A DNA stretch of 64,000 nucleotides from positions 47,218 to 111,217 of the forward strand of contig NZ_JAAMFB010000015.1 of the NCBI RefSeq assembly GCF_013322225.1. Reading direction: 5' to 3'. A program made the position numbers and the translations under genes. Source of the stretch: Agrobacterium larrymoorei (GTDB lineage Bacteria; Pseudomonadota; Alphaproteobacteria; Rhizobiales; Rhizobiaceae). Under the pieces are notes generated by a model that was given only the letters and a program-made list of their open reading frames with translations, was not told the DNA's origin and did no database searches. This document shows, piece by piece, positions 1 to 9,341 of the stretch; positions within the stretch are counted from its first letter, which is position 1, and each line of letters starts with the position of its first letter.

Positions 1-259
1 TGATGTTGAGCACGATGTCCGTCACATCTTCCCGAACGCCGGGGATGGAGGAGAATTCATGCAGAACGCCGTCGATCTGCACTGCGGTTACAGCCGCGCC
101 ACGCAGAGACGACAGGAGCACGCGACGAAGCGCGTTACCGAGCGTAAGACCGAAACCACGCTCCAGCGGCTCAGCAACAAGCGTTGCCTTGGTGCGGCTG
201 GAGGAAGTGAACTCGACCTTGTTCGGCTTGATCAGTTCCTGCCAATTCTTTTGAATCAT
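1..259 (-). CDS. rpoA: RNA polymerase alpha subunit, N-terminal part
   Basis: The gene runs off the left edge, so only the first 86 codons are visible, starting at ATG 257-259 ([14 protein letters not shown]). The segment is the start of the alpha N-terminal domain, with the conserved motif [19 protein letters not shown], which forms the dimer interface and beta/beta' contact surface. Alpha assembles the RNA polymerase core in the cytoplasm. It is the last gene of the rpsM-rpsK-rpoA group. A 186-base spacer with a terminator-like hairpin separates it from rpsK, so its level may be adjusted relative to the ribosomal proteins upstream. Confidence 0.97.
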
Positions 260-401
260 CTTTAAACCTTCCGTTCGCCGCCACCATCCAATCGTGGCGG
301 ACCGAGCATGATCACCGAGAGGAACCGTAAGGTTCATCGGAGGGTTTGAAAGCGCTGGCCCACCGGCCACGCCAGCAAACCACACGCCGATTACACGAAA
401 A

Positions 402-428
402 TTCCGCCAGACCGAAGGAAAGGCGGAA
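402..428 (-). terminator. Hairpin with T-run between rpsK and rpoA (possible attenuator)
   Basis: On the minus strand TTCCGCC pairs with GGCGGAA across a 13-base loop and is followed by TTTTCG. It lies in the rpsK-rpoA spacer. The stem is only 7 bp, so partial termination or mRNA processing is more likely than a full stop. Function inferred. Confidence 0.45.
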
Positions 429-445
429 CTCCAGACAGAAACGCG

Positions 446-835
446 TTAAACGCGACGCTTCTTGCGCGGACGGCAACCGTTGTGCGGGATCGGCGTCACG
501 TCGCGAATGGACGTGATGAGGAAGCCAGCAGCCTGCAAAGCGCGAAGTGCAGATTCACGACCAGAACCTGGACCGCAAACCTCTACCTCAAGCGACTTCA
601 TGCCGTGTTCCTGAGCCTTCTTGGCGCAATCTTCAGCAGCGATCTGGGCAGCGAACGGGGTCGACTTACGCGAACCCTTGAAGCCCTTTGCACCGGCAGA
701 CGACCAGGCAATAGCGTTGCCCTGTGCGTCGGTGATGGTGATCATCGTGTTGTTGAAGGTCGAGTTGACGTGAGCAACGCCAGACGTGATGTTTTTACGT
801 TCGCGACGTTTAACGCGAGTGGCTTCCTTGGCCAT
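446..835 (-). CDS. rpsK: 30S ribosomal protein S11
   Basis: 129 aa, the normal length for S11. It carries the conserved body ([17 protein letters not shown]) and the basic C-terminal tail ending [13 protein letters not shown]11 sits on the platform of the 30S subunit, binds 16S rRNA near the E site and contacts S7 and S18. It starts at ATG 833-835 and follows rpsM in transcription order, 134 bases downstream, in the alpha group. Confidence 0.98.
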   Translation of the reverse strand: MAKEATRVKRRERKNITSGVAHVNSTFNNTMITITDAQGNAIAWSSAGAKGFKGSRKSTPFAAQIAAEDCAKKAQEHGMKSLEVEVCGPGSGRESALRALQAAGFLITSIRDVTPIPHNGCRPRKKRRV

Positions 836-969
836 GACAGTCCTTTCATTGATCTCTTCACCGCCGTAACACCAGCGGCTACACCGGCGATCAGCTCAAA
901 AGCTTTTCGCCAAACTCAGAAAGGCTGGCGCGGCTTGCACCAGCCCTTCCATTCCGGAAGACCGGAAAA

Positions 970-1338
970 TTACTTCTTCTTACCAGCGATAGCCTTCGCC
1001 GGACCCTTGCGGGTACGAGCGTTGGTGTGCGTGCGCTGACCGCGGACCGGGAGGCCACGACGATGACGCAGACCGCGGTAGCAGCCGAGATCCATCAGAC
1101 GCTTGATGTTCATCGCGGTTTCGCGACGAAGATCACCTTCGACGCGGTAGTCGCGGTCGATGGTTTCGCGGATCTGAAGAATTTCAGCATCCGTCAGCTG
1201 ATGAACGCGCTTGTCGGCAGCAAGGCCGACCTTGTCCATGATTTCCTGCGCGAATTTCGGACCGATCCCGTGAATGTAGGTCAAAGCGATAACAACGCGC
1301 TTAGCCGTCGGGATGTTGACGCCAGCGATACGTGCCAC
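970..1338 (-). CDS. rpsM: 30S ribosomal protein S13
   Basis: 122 aa, starting at GTG 1336-1338 ([15 protein letters not shown] follows). The GTG start is preferred over upstream in-frame starts because AAGGAGAA sits just upstream and the protein then has the usual S13 length. The C-terminal [18 protein letters not shown] motif is typical. S13 is in the 30S head and forms intersubunit bridges to the 50S. It is the first gene of a sub-operon rpsM-rpsK-rpoA, with its own predicted promoter at 1515-1543. Confidence 0.96.
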   Translation of the reverse strand: MARIAGVNIPTAKRVVIALTYIHGIGPKFAQEIMDKVGLAADKRVHQLTDAEILQIRETIDRDYRVEGDLRRETAMNIKRLMDLGCYRGLRHRRGLPVRGQRTHTNARTRKGPAKAIAGKKK

Positions 1339-1514
1339 GTCTGTTCTCCTTGCGTTCCAGTTGCCATCCGGCAAGTGGTGCTTCCATTTTAGCGACACGA
1401 TCTGCCGCCAGTTCAAATTCCTGTTCGTCACAAGTCAAAACGACCGAACCCGGATCTTCCTTCCCCTGAGGAAAATCCGCGCCAGTCGCTTGGGATGTCG
1501 CGAGTTGGCGCGGT

Positions 1515-1543
1515 GTTTAACGGAATCAGTTCGAAAAAGCAAC
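1515..1543 (-). promoter_or_regulatory. Predicted promoter of rpsM-rpsK-rpoA
   Basis: In the 223-base adk-rpsM spacer, the minus strand reads GTTGCT-N17-TTAAAC. The -10 TTAAAC and the 17-base spacing match predicted promoters of tuf2 and tRNA-Trp in this window. It would give an rpsM leader of about 170 nt. Pattern match only. Confidence 0.45.
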
Positions 1544-1561
1544 CGGCCCCGCCAAGATTCT

Positions 1562-2176
1562 TTATACGCGGGCTGCAGAGGCAGCCACGCCGGCGTCTTT
1601 TTCCAGAACGCCCATGATGGAAGCCGTCACTGCATCAACATGCGCCATGCCATCCAGCACAACGAGTTCGCCCTGCTGCTGGTAATATTCCGATAGAGGC
1701 GCAGTCTTTTCGCGGTACTCCGATAGACGCTTGCGGAAGGCTTCCGGATTGTCGTCCGAACGCACGGTGCCACCAGCAGCAATGGTTTCGGCAACGCGGT
1801 TCTCGATTCGGCGCACCAGCGCATCCTCGTCCACCTTCAGCTCGATAACTGCATCCAGCTGAATGTCCTTCTGCTGCAAGTTCTCGGCCAGCGCCTTGGC
1901 CTGCGGTACGGTGCGCGGATATCCATCCAGGATGAAGCCCTTCGCACAGTCAGCCTGCTCGATGCGCTCGGAAACGATCTGGTTGACGATATCATCGGAC
2001 ACGAGACCACCGGCATCCATCACCGCCTTGGCGCGCTTGCCTATTTCCGTTCCAGCGGCAACAGCCGCACGCAGCATATCGCCGGTGGAAAGCTGTGGAA
2101 TGCCGTACTTGTCTGTCAAGCGCTTGGCCTGCGTTCCCTTGCCTGCACCTGGCGGCCCCAAAAATATCAGTCTCAT
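1562..2176 (-). CDS. adk: Adenylate kinase
   Basis: 204 aa. Catalyses ATP + AMP = 2 ADP in the cytoplasm. The P-loop GPPGAGKGT is at residues 7-15, the AMP-binding TGDMLRAAV follows near residue 32, and [10 protein letters not shown] is present. The LID region is the short, zinc-free type. The start codon overlaps the secY stop (ATGA), indicating translational coupling. Its place between secY and rpsM, where many bacteria have infA or rpmJ, is the usual alphaproteobacterial arrangement. Confidence 0.97.
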   Translation of the reverse strand: MRLIFLGPPGAGKGTQAKRLTDKYGIPQLSTGDMLRAAVAAGTEIGKRAKAVMDAGGLVSDDIVNQIVSERIEQADCAKGFILDGYPRTVPQAKALAENLQQKDIQLDAVIELKVDEDALVRRIENRVAETIAAGGTVRSDDNPEAFRKRLSEYREKTAPLSEYYQQQGELVVLDGMAHVDAVTASIMGVLEKDAGVAASAARV

Positions 2177-3513
2177 CGTCCCCTCTTTCCTCCACGCAAT
2201 TTCGATTTCTTGATCAGCCCCTCATACTGCTGCGCAATCAGGTGGCCCTGGATTTGAGCAACAGTGTCTAGCGTTACACTGACCACGATCAAAAGCGAAG
2301 TACCACCAAGGGCTAATGGGATGCCTGTCCGCGCGATAAGTGTCTCAGGAAGGATACACACGAAAACGAGATAGATCGCGCCAACAAGGGTGATGCGGGT
2401 CAGAACGTAGTCGATGTATTCAGCCGTACGCTCGCCAGGGCGAATGCCGGGAATAAAGCCGCCATGCTTCTTGAGGTTATCGGCCGTATCCTTCGGATTG
2501 AAGACAATAGCCGTATAGAAAAAGGCAAAGAATGCGATCAGCATGCCGTAGAACAGCATAAAGAGCGGCTGGCCGTGCTGAAGCGAGGAAATGATGGACG
2601 TCGCCCAAGCCGGCAGATTGGTGCTGTTGGTAAAGCCTGCCGCAGTTGCAGGAAGCAGCAGCAGCGACGACGCGAAGATCGCCGGGATAACGCCAGCCGT
2701 ATTCAGCTTCAATGGCAGATGCGACGTATCGCCCTGGAACATGCGGTTGCCCACCTGTCGCTTCGGATACTGGATCAGCAGACGACGCTGAGCACGCTCG
2801 ACAAATACGATCAACGCAATCACGCCAATGGCAACGACGACGACAGTCAGGATGAGCATCGTTGACAGCGCACCGGTGCGGCCGAGTTCAAGAGTACCGG
2901 CAAGGGCGCGCGGCAAACCAGCAGCGATGCCTGCGAAAATGATAAGCGAAATACCGTTACCGATGCCGCGAGACGTGATCTGTTCGCCGAGCCACATGAG
3001 GAACATCGTGCCACCAAGCAGCGTAATGACTGTGGAAATCTTAAAGAACCAGCCCGGGTCGACGACGAGCCCTGCCCCGCTTTCAAGACCAACCGCAATG
3101 CCATAGGCCTGAAGCGTGCCGAGCAGCACCGTGCCGTAGCGCGTGTACTGGTTGATGATCTTGCGGCCTGCTTCGCCTTCCTTCTTCAAGGCTTCGAGCG
3201 AGGGCACGACTGAAGTCATAAGCTGCACGATGATCGAAGCGGAGATGTAAGGCATGATGCCGAGCGCGAAAATCGCCATGCGCTCAACCGCGCCACCCGC
3301 AAACATGTTGAAGAGACCAAGAATACCGTTGGCCTGCCCCTGAAATGCCTGCGCATAAGCTCCCGGATTAAGACCTGGAAGCGGAATATGCGTACCGAGG
3401 CGATAAACAAGAAGTGCGGCAAGAGTAAACCAGAGACGCTTCTTCAGATCTTCAGCCTTGGCGAAGGTCGAAAAATTCAGGTTTGAGGCCAGTTGTTCCG
3501 CTGCTGAAGCCAT
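2173..3513 (-). CDS. secY: Protein translocase subunit SecY
   Basis: 446 aa, the channel-forming subunit of the SecYEG translocon in the inner membrane, with ten hydrophobic segments expected. Starts at ATG 3511-3513 ([17 protein letters not shown]), preceded by GGGGAA; the 40 extra in-frame codons upstream have no family similarity. The pore motif region [10 protein letters not shown] and the cytoplasmic loop [19 protein letters not shown] are present. A terminator lies upstream after rplO, so secY-adk is probably transcribed separately from the rplN-rplO group, at least in part. Confidence 0.97.
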   Translation of the reverse strand: MASAAEQLASNLNFSTFAKAEDLKKRLWFTLAALLVYRLGTHIPLPGLNPGAYAQAFQGQANGILGLFNMFAGGAVERMAIFALGIMPYISASIIVQLMTSVVPSLEALKKEGEAGRKIINQYTRYGTVLLGTLQAYGIAVGLESGAGLVVDPGWFFKISTVITLLGGTMFLMWLGEQITSRGIGNGISLIIFAGIAAGLPRALAGTLELGRTGALSTMLILTVVVVAIGVIALIVFVERAQRRLLIQYPKRQVGNRMFQGDTSHLPLKLNTAGVIPAIFASSLLLLPATAAGFTNSTNLPAWATSIISSLQHGQPLFMLFYGMLIAFFAFFYTAIVFNPKDTADNLKKHGGFIPGIRPGERTAEYIDYVLTRITLVGAIYLVFVCILPETLIARTGIPLALGGTSLLIVVSVTLDTVAQIQGHLIAQQYEGLIKKSKLRGGKRGR

Positions 3514-3812
3514 AAAATTCCCCGCATGACCCTTGTCCAACAGCACGGCAACCGGCGTTTCCGGCAAAGGTCTATAAGATACTGGTTCAAAAACCGGGCT
3601 TTGGACGGAAAGCGACTGTATAGCCGCAATCATGCCTCACCCTGTTTTCGTATGTCCTAACCCCTCCCCTGCGGGAGTTCAAGGACTGTGAGGCTCTCTC
3701 CTGCGCTGCAAGCTGCGGCATTTTCAGCGCGAGACATGCTAAATCGCATTGAGTCGCTTCGTAAACCCGTCAAATCGATTAGATTTTCAAAGACTTACGT
3801 GGCGTAAAGAGA
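3514..3812. other. rplO-secY spacer, promoter region for secY-adk
   Basis: No gene seen. It starts just after the rplO terminator, which implies an internal promoter. The best minus-strand match is TTTGAC (3769-3774) N17 CAATGC, which is weak at the -10. A C-rich stretch (ccctcccctgcgggag) lies at about 3661-3676. An in-frame extension of SecY covers part of the spacer but looks non-coding. Confidence 0.4.
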
Positions 3813-3841
3813 AACGCCCGGAGTGAAACACCCCGGGCGTT
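3813..3841 (-). terminator. Rho-independent terminator after rplO
   Basis: A 9-bp GC-rich stem AACGCCCGG/CCGGGCGTT with an 11-base loop is followed on the minus strand by TCTCTTT. It lies 15 bases after the rplO stop and marks a transcription boundary inside the usual spc operon. The stem sequence is the same as that of the rpoC terminator at 20563-20586. Confidence 0.8.
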
Positions 3842-3855
3842 CAAGACATTATATA

Positions 3856-4335
3856 TTACTCGGAAGCTTCCGGTGCAACAACGAGAAGCTTGATGGAGCC
3901 ACCGGCCTTCTCGATTTTTTCGAGAGCAGGCTTAGAAGCACCAGCGACCTCGAAAGCAACCTTTGCCTTCAGCTCGCCATCGGCCAGAATACGAACGCCG
4001 TCCTTCGGACGACGGATGACGCCAGCTGCCTTGAGAGCAGCGGCATCAACCGTTGCCTTTGCGTCCAGCTTGCCAGCATCGATCGCAGCCTGAACGCGGC
4101 CGACAGAAACGGTCACATATTCGGAAGCGAAGATGTTGTTGAAGCCGCGCTTTGGAAGGCGACGGTAGATTGGCATCTGACCGCCTTCAAAGCCGTTGAT
4201 GGCAACGCCGGAACGAGCCTTCTGACCCTTGACGCCGCGACCACCGGTCTTGCCTTTGCCGGAGCCAATACCGCGACCTACGCGGATACGGTCCTTGGTG
4301 GCGCCTTCGTTGTCTCTGATTTCATTGAGTTTCAT
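3856..4335 (-). CDS. rplO: 50S ribosomal protein L15
   Basis: 159 aa. The glycine/lysine-rich N-terminus ([19 protein letters not shown], about residues 19-37) that threads into 23S rRNA is typical of L15, followed by the globular domain. Assembly protein of the 50S subunit. It ends the rplN-to-rplO transcription unit, closed by the hairpin at 3813-3841, and starts 10 bases after rpmD. Confidence 0.98.
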   Translation of the reverse strand: MKLNEIRDNEGATKDRIRVGRGIGSGKGKTGGRGVKGQKARSGVAINGFEGGQMPIYRRLPKRGFNNIFASEYVTVSVGRVQAAIDAGKLDAKATVDAAALKAAGVIRRPKDGVRILADGELKAKVAFEVAGASKPALEKIEKAGGSIKLLVVAPEASE

Positions 4336-4345
4336 GATAGGTTCC

Positions 4346-4552
4346 TCACTTCTCGTCTACGACGCGAACGAGATGCTGGACCGCACGGATCATGCCGCGA
4401 ACAGATGGAGTATCCTCCAGTGTACGCTGACGGTGCATCTTGTTGAGACCCAGGCCGATCAGCGTCTGGCGCTGAATAGCTGGGCGGCGATTTGGGCTGC
4501 CGATCTGTTCGACCGTTACAGTCTGCTTGGCTTCAGTAGTCTTCTTGGCCAT
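4346..4552 (-). CDS. rpmD: 50S ribosomal protein L30
   Basis: 68 aa, single-domain L30 with the motif [20 protein letters not shown] followed by [21 protein letters not shown]30 is a small 50S protein near helix 38 of 23S rRNA. It lies between rpsE (11-base gap) and rplO (10-base gap), the canonical spc order. Confidence 0.97.
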   Translation of the reverse strand: MAKKTTEAKQTVTVEQIGSPNRRPAIQRQTLIGLGLNKMHRQRTLEDTPSVRGMIRAVQHLVRVVDEK

Positions 4553-4563
4553 GATCCAGATCC

Positions 4564-5133
4564 TTACTCTTCAGAAGCAGCGCCGGAAGCGACGCGACGA
4601 GACTGAAGGGTTGCATACTTCAGACCACGCTGTGCAGCGATGTCCTTCGGATGAACCTGATGCTTCAGAGCGTCGAACGTAGCGCGAACCATGTTGTACG
4701 GGTTCGAGGAACCGGTCGACTTGGCAACAACGTCATGAACGCCGAGCGTTTCGAAAACAGCGCGCATCGGACCACCAGCGATGATACCGGTACCAGCCTT
4801 TGCAGAGCGCAGCAGAACCTTGCCAGCGCCGTGACGACCGTTGACGTCGTGGTGCAGCGTGCGGCCATCGCGCAGCGGAACGAAGATCAGGTCGCGCTTG
4901 GCAGCTTCTGTTGCCTTGCGGATAGCCTCAGGCACTTCACGAGCCTTGCCGTGACCGAAGCCAACGCGGCCCTTCTGGTCGCCAACGACGACGAGAGCGG
5001 CGAAGCCGAAGCGACGGCCACCCTTAACAACCTTAGCAACGCGGTTAATCGCGACCAGCTTGTCGACGAATTCGCTATCGCGCTCTTCACGGTTCTGGCG
5101 ATCGTCGCGAGAACCTCTTTTTTCCTGTGCCAT
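4564..5133 (-). CDS. rpsE: 30S ribosomal protein S5
   Basis: 189 aa. An N-terminal acidic/basic extension precedes the S5 double-stranded-RNA-binding domain ([18 protein letters not shown], about residues 34-51) and the C-terminal domain ([23 protein letters not shown]). S5 contributes to decoding accuracy and to spectinomycin binding. The spacer to rplR (119 bases) is unusually long for this packed cluster and folds into hairpins. Confidence 0.98.
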   Translation of the reverse strand: MAQEKRGSRDDRQNREERDSEFVDKLVAINRVAKVVKGGRRFGFAALVVVGDQKGRVGFGHGKAREVPEAIRKATEAAKRDLIFVPLRDGRTLHHDVNGRHGAGKVLLRSAKAGTGIIAGGPMRAVFETLGVHDVVAKSTGSSNPYNMVRATFDALKHQVHPKDIAAQRGLKYATLQSRRVASGAASEE

Positions 5134-5183
5134 TGTCCTTGTCCTTTTTCTTTTGCGGGTAGAACGGCAAACGAGAGAAGGCC

Positions 5184-5246
5184 CACCGGCTTCATTGCTG
5201 AAGTCCTGTGGACCGGTGAAAATCCGCCCAGGCAGGCCTGGGCGGA
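5184..5246 (-). promoter_or_regulatory. Two hairpins in the rplR-rpsE spacer
   Basis: Hairpin one (5223-5246) is a perfect 10-bp stem TCCGCCCAGG/CCTGGGCGGA with a 4-base loop, just after the rplR stop. Element two (5184-5218) nests CTTCA/TGAAG inside CACCGG/CCGGTG. Both would form in the mRNA upstream of the rpsE start. There is no long T-run, so processing, pausing or translational control is more likely than termination. Structure seen; function unknown. Confidence 0.5.
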
Positions 5247-5252
5247 AAAAGA

Positions 5253-5615
5253 TTAGAAGTTCAGACCGCCTTCACGGGCGGCATCTGCCAGGGCCTTAAC
5301 GCGGCCGTGATAGATGAATGCGCCGCGGTCGAATACGACATCCTTGACGCCAGCCTTGCCGGCGCGCTCTGCAACCAGCTTGCCGATGACGGCAGCAGCC
5401 GCTACGTCAGCGCCGGTTTTCAGCGACGAGCGCAGATCAGCTTCGAGCGTGGAGGCAGACGCAAGCGTCTTACCAGCAACGTCATCGATGACCTGAGCGT
5501 AGATGTTCTTCGACGAGCGATGAACCGACAGGCGCGGGCGACCGTTTGCAACCGACTTGAGTTGGCGGCGTACACGGTTCGCGCGACGTGCAAGTGCTTC
5601 TTTCCTGCTAGCCAT
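5253..5615 (-). CDS. rplR: 50S ribosomal protein L18
   Basis: 120 aa, starting [20 protein letters not shown], with the conserved [18 protein letters not shown] and the C-terminal [24 protein letters not shown]18 binds 5S rRNA together with L5 and places it in the central protuberance. It follows rplF with a 12-base gap. Confidence 0.98.
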   Translation of the reverse strand: MASRKEALARRANRVRRQLKSVANGRPRLSVHRSSKNIYAQVIDDVAGKTLASASTLEADLRSSLKTGADVAAAAVIGKLVAERAGKAGVKDVVFDRGAFIYHGRVKALADAAREGGLNF

Positions 5616-5627
5616 TTCGCGAGTTCC

Positions 5628-6161
5628 TTATTTCTTCTTGCCTTCTTTGCGGACGATCCGTTCTTCAGCGTACTTGACGCCTTTGCCCTTGTAGGGCTCG
5701 GGACCACGGTATTCGCGGATTTCCGCGGCAACCTGACCGACCTGCTGCTTGTTGATACCCGAAACGATGATTTCCGTAGGCTTCGGAACGGCAATGGTGA
5801 TGCCTTCCGGAGTCTGGTAAACCACGTCGTGGCTGAAACCGAGTGCCAACTGCAAGTTCTTGCCCTGCATGGCAGCACGATAACCAACGCCGTTGATTTC
5901 GAGCTTGCGTTCGTAGCCGTCCTTGACACCCTTGAAGATGTTCTCGACCATCGTGCGGGACATGCCCCACTTGGAACGAGCTTCCTTCGTGTCGTTGGAA
6001 GGCGTCACGGAAACCGCGTTATCTTCCAGCTTCACCTGAACTTCGTCATTAGCAACGAAGAACAGTTCACCCTTAGGACCCTTGGCAGTAATCTTCTGGC
6101 CGTCGACAGTGGCCGTCACACCTGCAGGAACCTGAACGGGCTTTTTACCGATACGAGACAT
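5628..6161 (-). CDS. rplF: 50S ribosomal protein L6
   Basis: 177 aa. Starts at ATG 6159-6161 ([15 protein letters not shown]); a longer upstream reading frame overlaps rpsH and is not used. L6 has two similar domains, and the C-terminal [16 protein letters not shown] signature is present. It binds 23S rRNA near the sarcin-ricin loop. Confidence 0.98.
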   Translation of the reverse strand: MSRIGKKPVQVPAGVTATVDGQKITAKGPKGELFFVANDEVQVKLEDNAVSVTPSNDTKEARSKWGMSRTMVENIFKGVKDGYERKLEINGVGYRAAMQGKNLQLALGFSHDVVYQTPEGITIAVPKPTEIIVSGINKQQVGQVAAEIREYRGPEPYKGKGVKYAEERIVRKEGKKK

Positions 6162-6204
6162 ATTTCTATCCTGTCTGTCCGTTAAGGAGATCCTTGCTCG
6201 GGTC

Positions 6205-6603
6205 TTAGAAGACCGAGCAAAGAACCTCGCCACCAACGTTCTGTTCGCGAGCCTGGTGATCGGCCATAACGCCCTTCGGAGTCGAAAGGATCGTGATGCC
6301 GAGGCCGTTCGCGACCTGCGGAATGGACTTGACCGAGACATAAACCCGGCGGCCCGGCTTGGATACGCGGCCGATCTCACGGATCACCGACGCACCTTCG
6401 TAGTACTTCAGTTCGATTGTGAACTCGGACTTGCCGTTTTCGAAATCGACCTTGGAATAACCGCGAATGTAGCCTTCAGACTGCAGCACGTCGAGAACGC
6501 GTGCGCGCAGGCTGGAAGCAGGAGTGTTAACCGAAGACTTGCGACGGGAAGCACCATTGCGGATGCGGGTGAGCATATCACCCAAAGGATCAGTCATTGT
6601 CAT
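6205..6603 (-). CDS. rpsH: 30S ribosomal protein S8
   Basis: 132 aa ([17 protein letters not shown]). A second ATG two codons later is an alternative start. The C-terminal signature [16 protein letters not shown] is normal. S8 binds the central domain of 16S rRNA and in enteric bacteria is the translational repressor of the spc operon; no S8-site mimic could be confirmed here. Confidence 0.98.
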   Translation of the reverse strand: MTMTDPLGDMLTRIRNGASRRKSSVNTPASSLRARVLDVLQSEGYIRGYSKVDFENGKSEFTIELKYYEGASVIREIGRVSKPGRRVYVSVKSIPQVANGLGITILSTPKGVMADHQAREQNVGGEVLCSVF

Positions 6604-6615
6604 GTGCCCGTCTCC

Positions 6616-6921
6616 TTACCAGCTCGACTTGACAACGCCCGGCACCTTGCCGGAATTGCCCAGCTCACGAAGCGCGATACGCGACATCTTGAGCTTACGA
6701 TAGAACGCGCGCGGACGGCCCGTTACTTCGCAGCGGTTGCGGATGCGCGTCTTCGAGCCGTCACGCGGCAGCGAAGCGAGCTTCAGAGTTGCCTGGAACC
6801 GCTCATCGATCGGAAGAGACTGGTTCATGACGATGGCCTTAAGGGCGGCACGCTTGCCGGCCTGGGAGGCAACTGTCTTGCGGCGGCGCTTGTTCTTTTC
6901 AACTGCGCTTGTTTTCGCCAT
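6616..6921 (-). CDS. rpsN: 30S ribosomal protein S14 (zinc-free type)
   Basis: 101 aa, the long type lacking the CxxC zinc motifs. Contains [20 protein letters not shown] and ends [12 protein letters not shown]14 binds the 16S 3' domain in the 30S head. It has the usual position between rplE and rpsH. Confidence 0.98.
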   Translation of the reverse strand: MAKTSAVEKNKRRRKTVASQAGKRAALKAIVMNQSLPIDERFQATLKLASLPRDGSKTRIRNRCEVTGRPRAFYRKLKMSRIALRELGNSGKVPGVVKSSW

Positions 6922-6954
6922 ATCGGAGTTCCTTTTCTACGCTCGTCGTTACGG

Positions 6955-7512
6955 TTATTGACGGAACGGGAAGTTGAACTCTGTCAGAAGAGCCCGTGCT
7001 TCGTCGTCGGTCGTCGCCGTCGTGCAAACGATGATGTCCATGCCCCACATCTGATCAACCTTATCGTAGTTGATTTCTGGGAACACAATGTGCTCCTTGA
7101 TGCCCATGGCGAAGTTGCCACGGCCGTCAAAGCTCTTCGGGTTCAGGCCCCGGAAGTCGCGAACGCGCGGAAGCGCGATGTTGACCAGACGATCAAGGAA
7201 TTCATACATGCGAACGCCACGAAGGGTAACCTTCGCACCGATCGGCATGCCTTCACGTACCTTGAAGCCAGCAATCGAGTTGCGAGCCTTGGTAACGACC
7301 GGCTTCTGACCTGCGATAGCAGCCAGATCGCCAGCGGCAACCGTTGGCTTCTTGGAGTCGGCAGTCGCCTCGCCCACACCCATGTTGATGACGATCTTGT
7401 CCAGCTTGGGGATCATCATAACGTTAGCGTAGGAGAACTTCTCCTGCATGGCGCCGCGGATACGGGATACGTATTCCGTCTTGAGACGCGGTTCGTACTT
7501 GGTCTCAGCCAT
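6955..7512 (-). CDS. rplE: 50S ribosomal protein L5
   Basis: 185 aa, starting at ATG 7510-7512 ([17 protein letters not shown]). L5 contacts 5S rRNA and P-site tRNA in the central protuberance. The motifs [19 protein letters not shown] and [10 protein letters not shown] are conserved. Its first 8 bases overlap the end of rplX, suggesting translational coupling; 33 upstream in-frame codons belong to the rplX region and are excluded. Confidence 0.97.
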   Translation of the reverse strand: MAETKYEPRLKTEYVSRIRGAMQEKFSYANVMMIPKLDKIVINMGVGEATADSKKPTVAAGDLAAIAGQKPVVTKARNSIAGFKVREGMPIGAKVTLRGVRMYEFLDRLVNIALPRVRDFRGLNPKSFDGRGNFAMGIKEHIVFPEINYDKVDQMWGMDIIVCTTATTDDEARALLTEFNFPFRQ

Positions 7513-7813
7513 CGATGACTTCTCCCGAACGCTTGGCCACACGGACCTTCTTGCCATCTTCAATCTTGAAGCCAACGCGGGTCGGCTTGCCATCCTTATC
7601 GGCGATGGCAATGTTGGAGATGTGCAAGGATGCTTCCTTGTTGATGATGCCGGCTTCCTGGCTCTGGGTCTGGCGCTGGTGACGCTTCACCATGTTTACG
7701 CCACGCACGATAGCCCGATCTTCCTTCGGCATTACCTGGATTACTTCGCCGGTACGGCCCTTGTCCTTACCGGTCAACACGACAACCTTGTCGCCTTTAC
7801 GAATCTTCTGCAT
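7505..7813 (-). CDS. rplX: 50S ribosomal protein L24
   Basis: 102 aa with the N-terminal KOW motif ([21 protein letters not shown], shortened here to its core [14 protein letters not shown]). L24 is one of the two initiator proteins of 50S assembly. It overlaps rplE by 8 bases and follows rplN by 12. Confidence 0.97.
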   Translation of the reverse strand: MQKIRKGDKVVVLTGKDKGRTGEVIQVMPKEDRAIVRGVNMVKRHQRQTQSQEAGIINKEASLHISNIAIADKDGKPTRVGFKIEDGKKVRVAKRSGEVIDG

Positions 7814-7825
7814 CGCTATCGCTCC

Positions 7826-8194
7826 TTACAGTACTTCTGGAGCCAGCGAGATGATCTTCATGTGGTTCTTGCCGCGAAGCTCGCGAGGAACCGGTCCGAA
7901 GATACGGGTGCCGATCGGCTCTTTCTTGTTGTCGATAAGAACAGCTGCGTTGTTATCGAAACGGATGACGCTGCCGTCGGCGCGACGGATGTCCTTGGCA
8001 GTGCGAACCACTACCGCCTTCATCACGTCGCCCTTCTTGACGCGGCCGCGCGGAATAGCTTCCTTGATGGAAACGACAATAATGTCGCCAACAGAAGCGT
8101 ACTTGCGCTTAGAGCCGCCCAGCACCTTGATGCACATGACACGACGTGCGCCGGAATTATCCGCCACGTCGAGGTTTGTTTGCATCTGAATCAT
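7826..8194 (-). CDS. rplN: 50S ribosomal protein L14
   Basis: 122 aa, starting [20 protein letters not shown], with the signature region [21 protein letters not shown]14 forms intersubunit bridge B8 and binds silencing factor RsfS in other bacteria. A 234-base spacer with a terminator precedes it, so it is likely the first gene of a transcription unit rplN-rplO. Confidence 0.97.
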   Translation of the reverse strand: MIQMQTNLDVADNSGARRVMCIKVLGGSKRKYASVGDIIVVSIKEAIPRGRVKKGDVMKAVVVRTAKDIRRADGSVIRFDNNAAVLIDNKKEPIGTRIFGPVPRELRGKNHMKIISLAPEVL

Positions 8195-8344
8195 GTCAGG
8201 TCGCCTTCTTGTTGTTACCAGACCGGTTGGGCATGCATCATGGATGAGGCCCCCTGTTCCAGCTTATGAAATCTCTGTTTTTGCGCGGAATAATCGTGAC
8301 AGGGTGGTTTCCGAGACGGACCTTCCGTGCGCATCAAAGCAAAA

Positions 8345-8365
8345 GACGCTCGGGTCACGAGCGTC
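8345..8365 (-). terminator. Rho-independent terminator after rpsQ
   Basis: Minus strand: an 8-bp stem GACGCTCG/CGAGCGTC with a 5-base loop, followed by TTTTGCTTT. It lies 64 bases downstream of the rpsQ stop. With the hairpin at 8390-8416 it separates the S10 cluster from the rplN cluster. I found no convincing CTTGAC-type promoter between it and rplN. Confidence 0.75.
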
Positions 8366-8389
8366 CTTGCGGTGTTTCATACAGATTTC

Positions 8390-8416
8390 CGCGCCGAATA
8401 CAAGTGAGTCGGCGCG
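8390..8416 (-). promoter_or_regulatory. Hairpin just after rpsQ
   Basis: An 8-bp stem CGCGCCGA/TCGGCGCG with an 11-base loop lies 12 bases past the rpsQ stop and upstream of the terminator at 8345-8365. It has no T-run; it may protect the mRNA 3' end or act with the second hairpin. Confidence 0.5.
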
Positions 8417-8428
8417 ATTCTGTTGAAA

Positions 8429-8665
8429 TTAAGCGTGAGCGGCAACAACCGTCCAGCGCTTATCCTTGGAGATCGGTGCGCATTCCTCGATGGAAACCAC
8501 ATCGCCGACCTTATACTGGTTGTTTTCGTCGTGCGCCTTGTACTTCTTGGAACGACGAACAGTCTTCTGCAGCAGCGGGTGAGCGAAACGGCGCTCAACG
8601 CGGACTACGACGGTCTTTTCGTTCTTGTCGGATACAACGACGCCCTGGAGAATGCGTTTAGGCAT
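8429..8665 (-). CDS. rpsQ: 30S ribosomal protein S17
   Basis: 78 aa OB-fold protein ([21 protein letters not shown]) with [18 protein letters not shown] near the C-terminus. S17 binds the 5' domain of 16S rRNA early in assembly. It ends the S10-type cluster here, followed by two hairpins instead of by rplN directly. Confidence 0.97.
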   Translation of the reverse strand: MPKRILQGVVVSDKNEKTVVVRVERRFAHPLLQKTVRRSKKYKAHDENNQYKVGDVVSIEECAPISKDKRWTVVAAHA

Positions 8666-8676
8666 AGTATTCTTCC

Positions 8677-8877
8677 TTAGGCCTTGGCTTCTGCGGCCTT
8701 TTGGGCAGCAATGGTTTTGATCCGGGCGATGTCCTTACGGACTTCGTTGATGCGCGAGGACTTTTCCAGCTGGCCGGTGGCCTTCTGGAAACGCAAGTTG
8801 AACTGTTCCTTTTTCAGGTCAGCCAGCTTGTCCTTGAGCTGATCGGCGCTGAGGCCGCGAATATCTTCGGCTTTCAT
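8677..8877 (-). CDS. rpmC: 50S ribosomal protein L29
   Basis: 66 aa, all-helical protein ([20 protein letters not shown]) with the motif [17 protein letters not shown]29 is next to the exit tunnel and forms part of the docking site for SRP and trigger factor. It lies between rplP and rpsQ with gaps of 11-12 bases. Confidence 0.97.
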   Translation of the reverse strand: MKAEDIRGLSADQLKDKLADLKKEQFNLRFQKATGQLEKSSRINEVRKDIARIKTIAAQKAAEAKA

Positions 8878-8889
8878 GTGCCTTGCTCC

Positions 8890-9303
8890 TTACTCTGCGA
8901 TGCGCTGTACAAAGCGCGTCTTGACCGAGAGCTTGGCTGCGCCGAGACGAAGCGCCTCACGGGCGATCTCCTCGGAAACACCGTCGATCTCGAACATCAT
9001 ACGACCGGGCTTGACCTTGCATGCCCAGTAATCAACCGAACCCTTGCCCTTACCCATACGAACTTCGGTCGGCTTCGCCGTGACCGGAGTATCGGGGAAT
9101 ACACGGATCCAAACGCGACCTGCGCGCTTCATGTAACGCGTGATCGCGCGGCGGGCCGCTTCGATCTCGCGTGCATTCACGCGGTTCGGTTCCTGCGACT
9201 TCAAGCCGAATTCACCGAATGCCAGGTCAAAGCCGCCCTTGGCGACGCCCTTGATGCGTCCCTTGAACTGCTTACGGTACTTAGTACGCTTTGGCTGCAA
9301 CAT
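8890..9303 (-). CDS. rplP: 50S ribosomal protein L16
   Basis: 137 aa ([19 protein letters not shown]) with the conserved [20 protein letters not shown] segment and [18 protein letters not shown]16 organises 23S rRNA near the A site and contacts tRNA. It follows rpsC by 38 bases. Confidence 0.98.
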   Translation of the reverse strand: MLQPKRTKYRKQFKGRIKGVAKGGFDLAFGEFGLKSQEPNRVNAREIEAARRAITRYMKRAGRVWIRVFPDTPVTAKPTEVRMGKGKGSVDYWACKVKPGRMMFEIDGVSEEIAREALRLGAAKLSVKTRFVQRIAE

Positions 9304-9341
9304 TTTATTACTTCTCCGAGCTTATCTTTCGCCAGCGTCAA

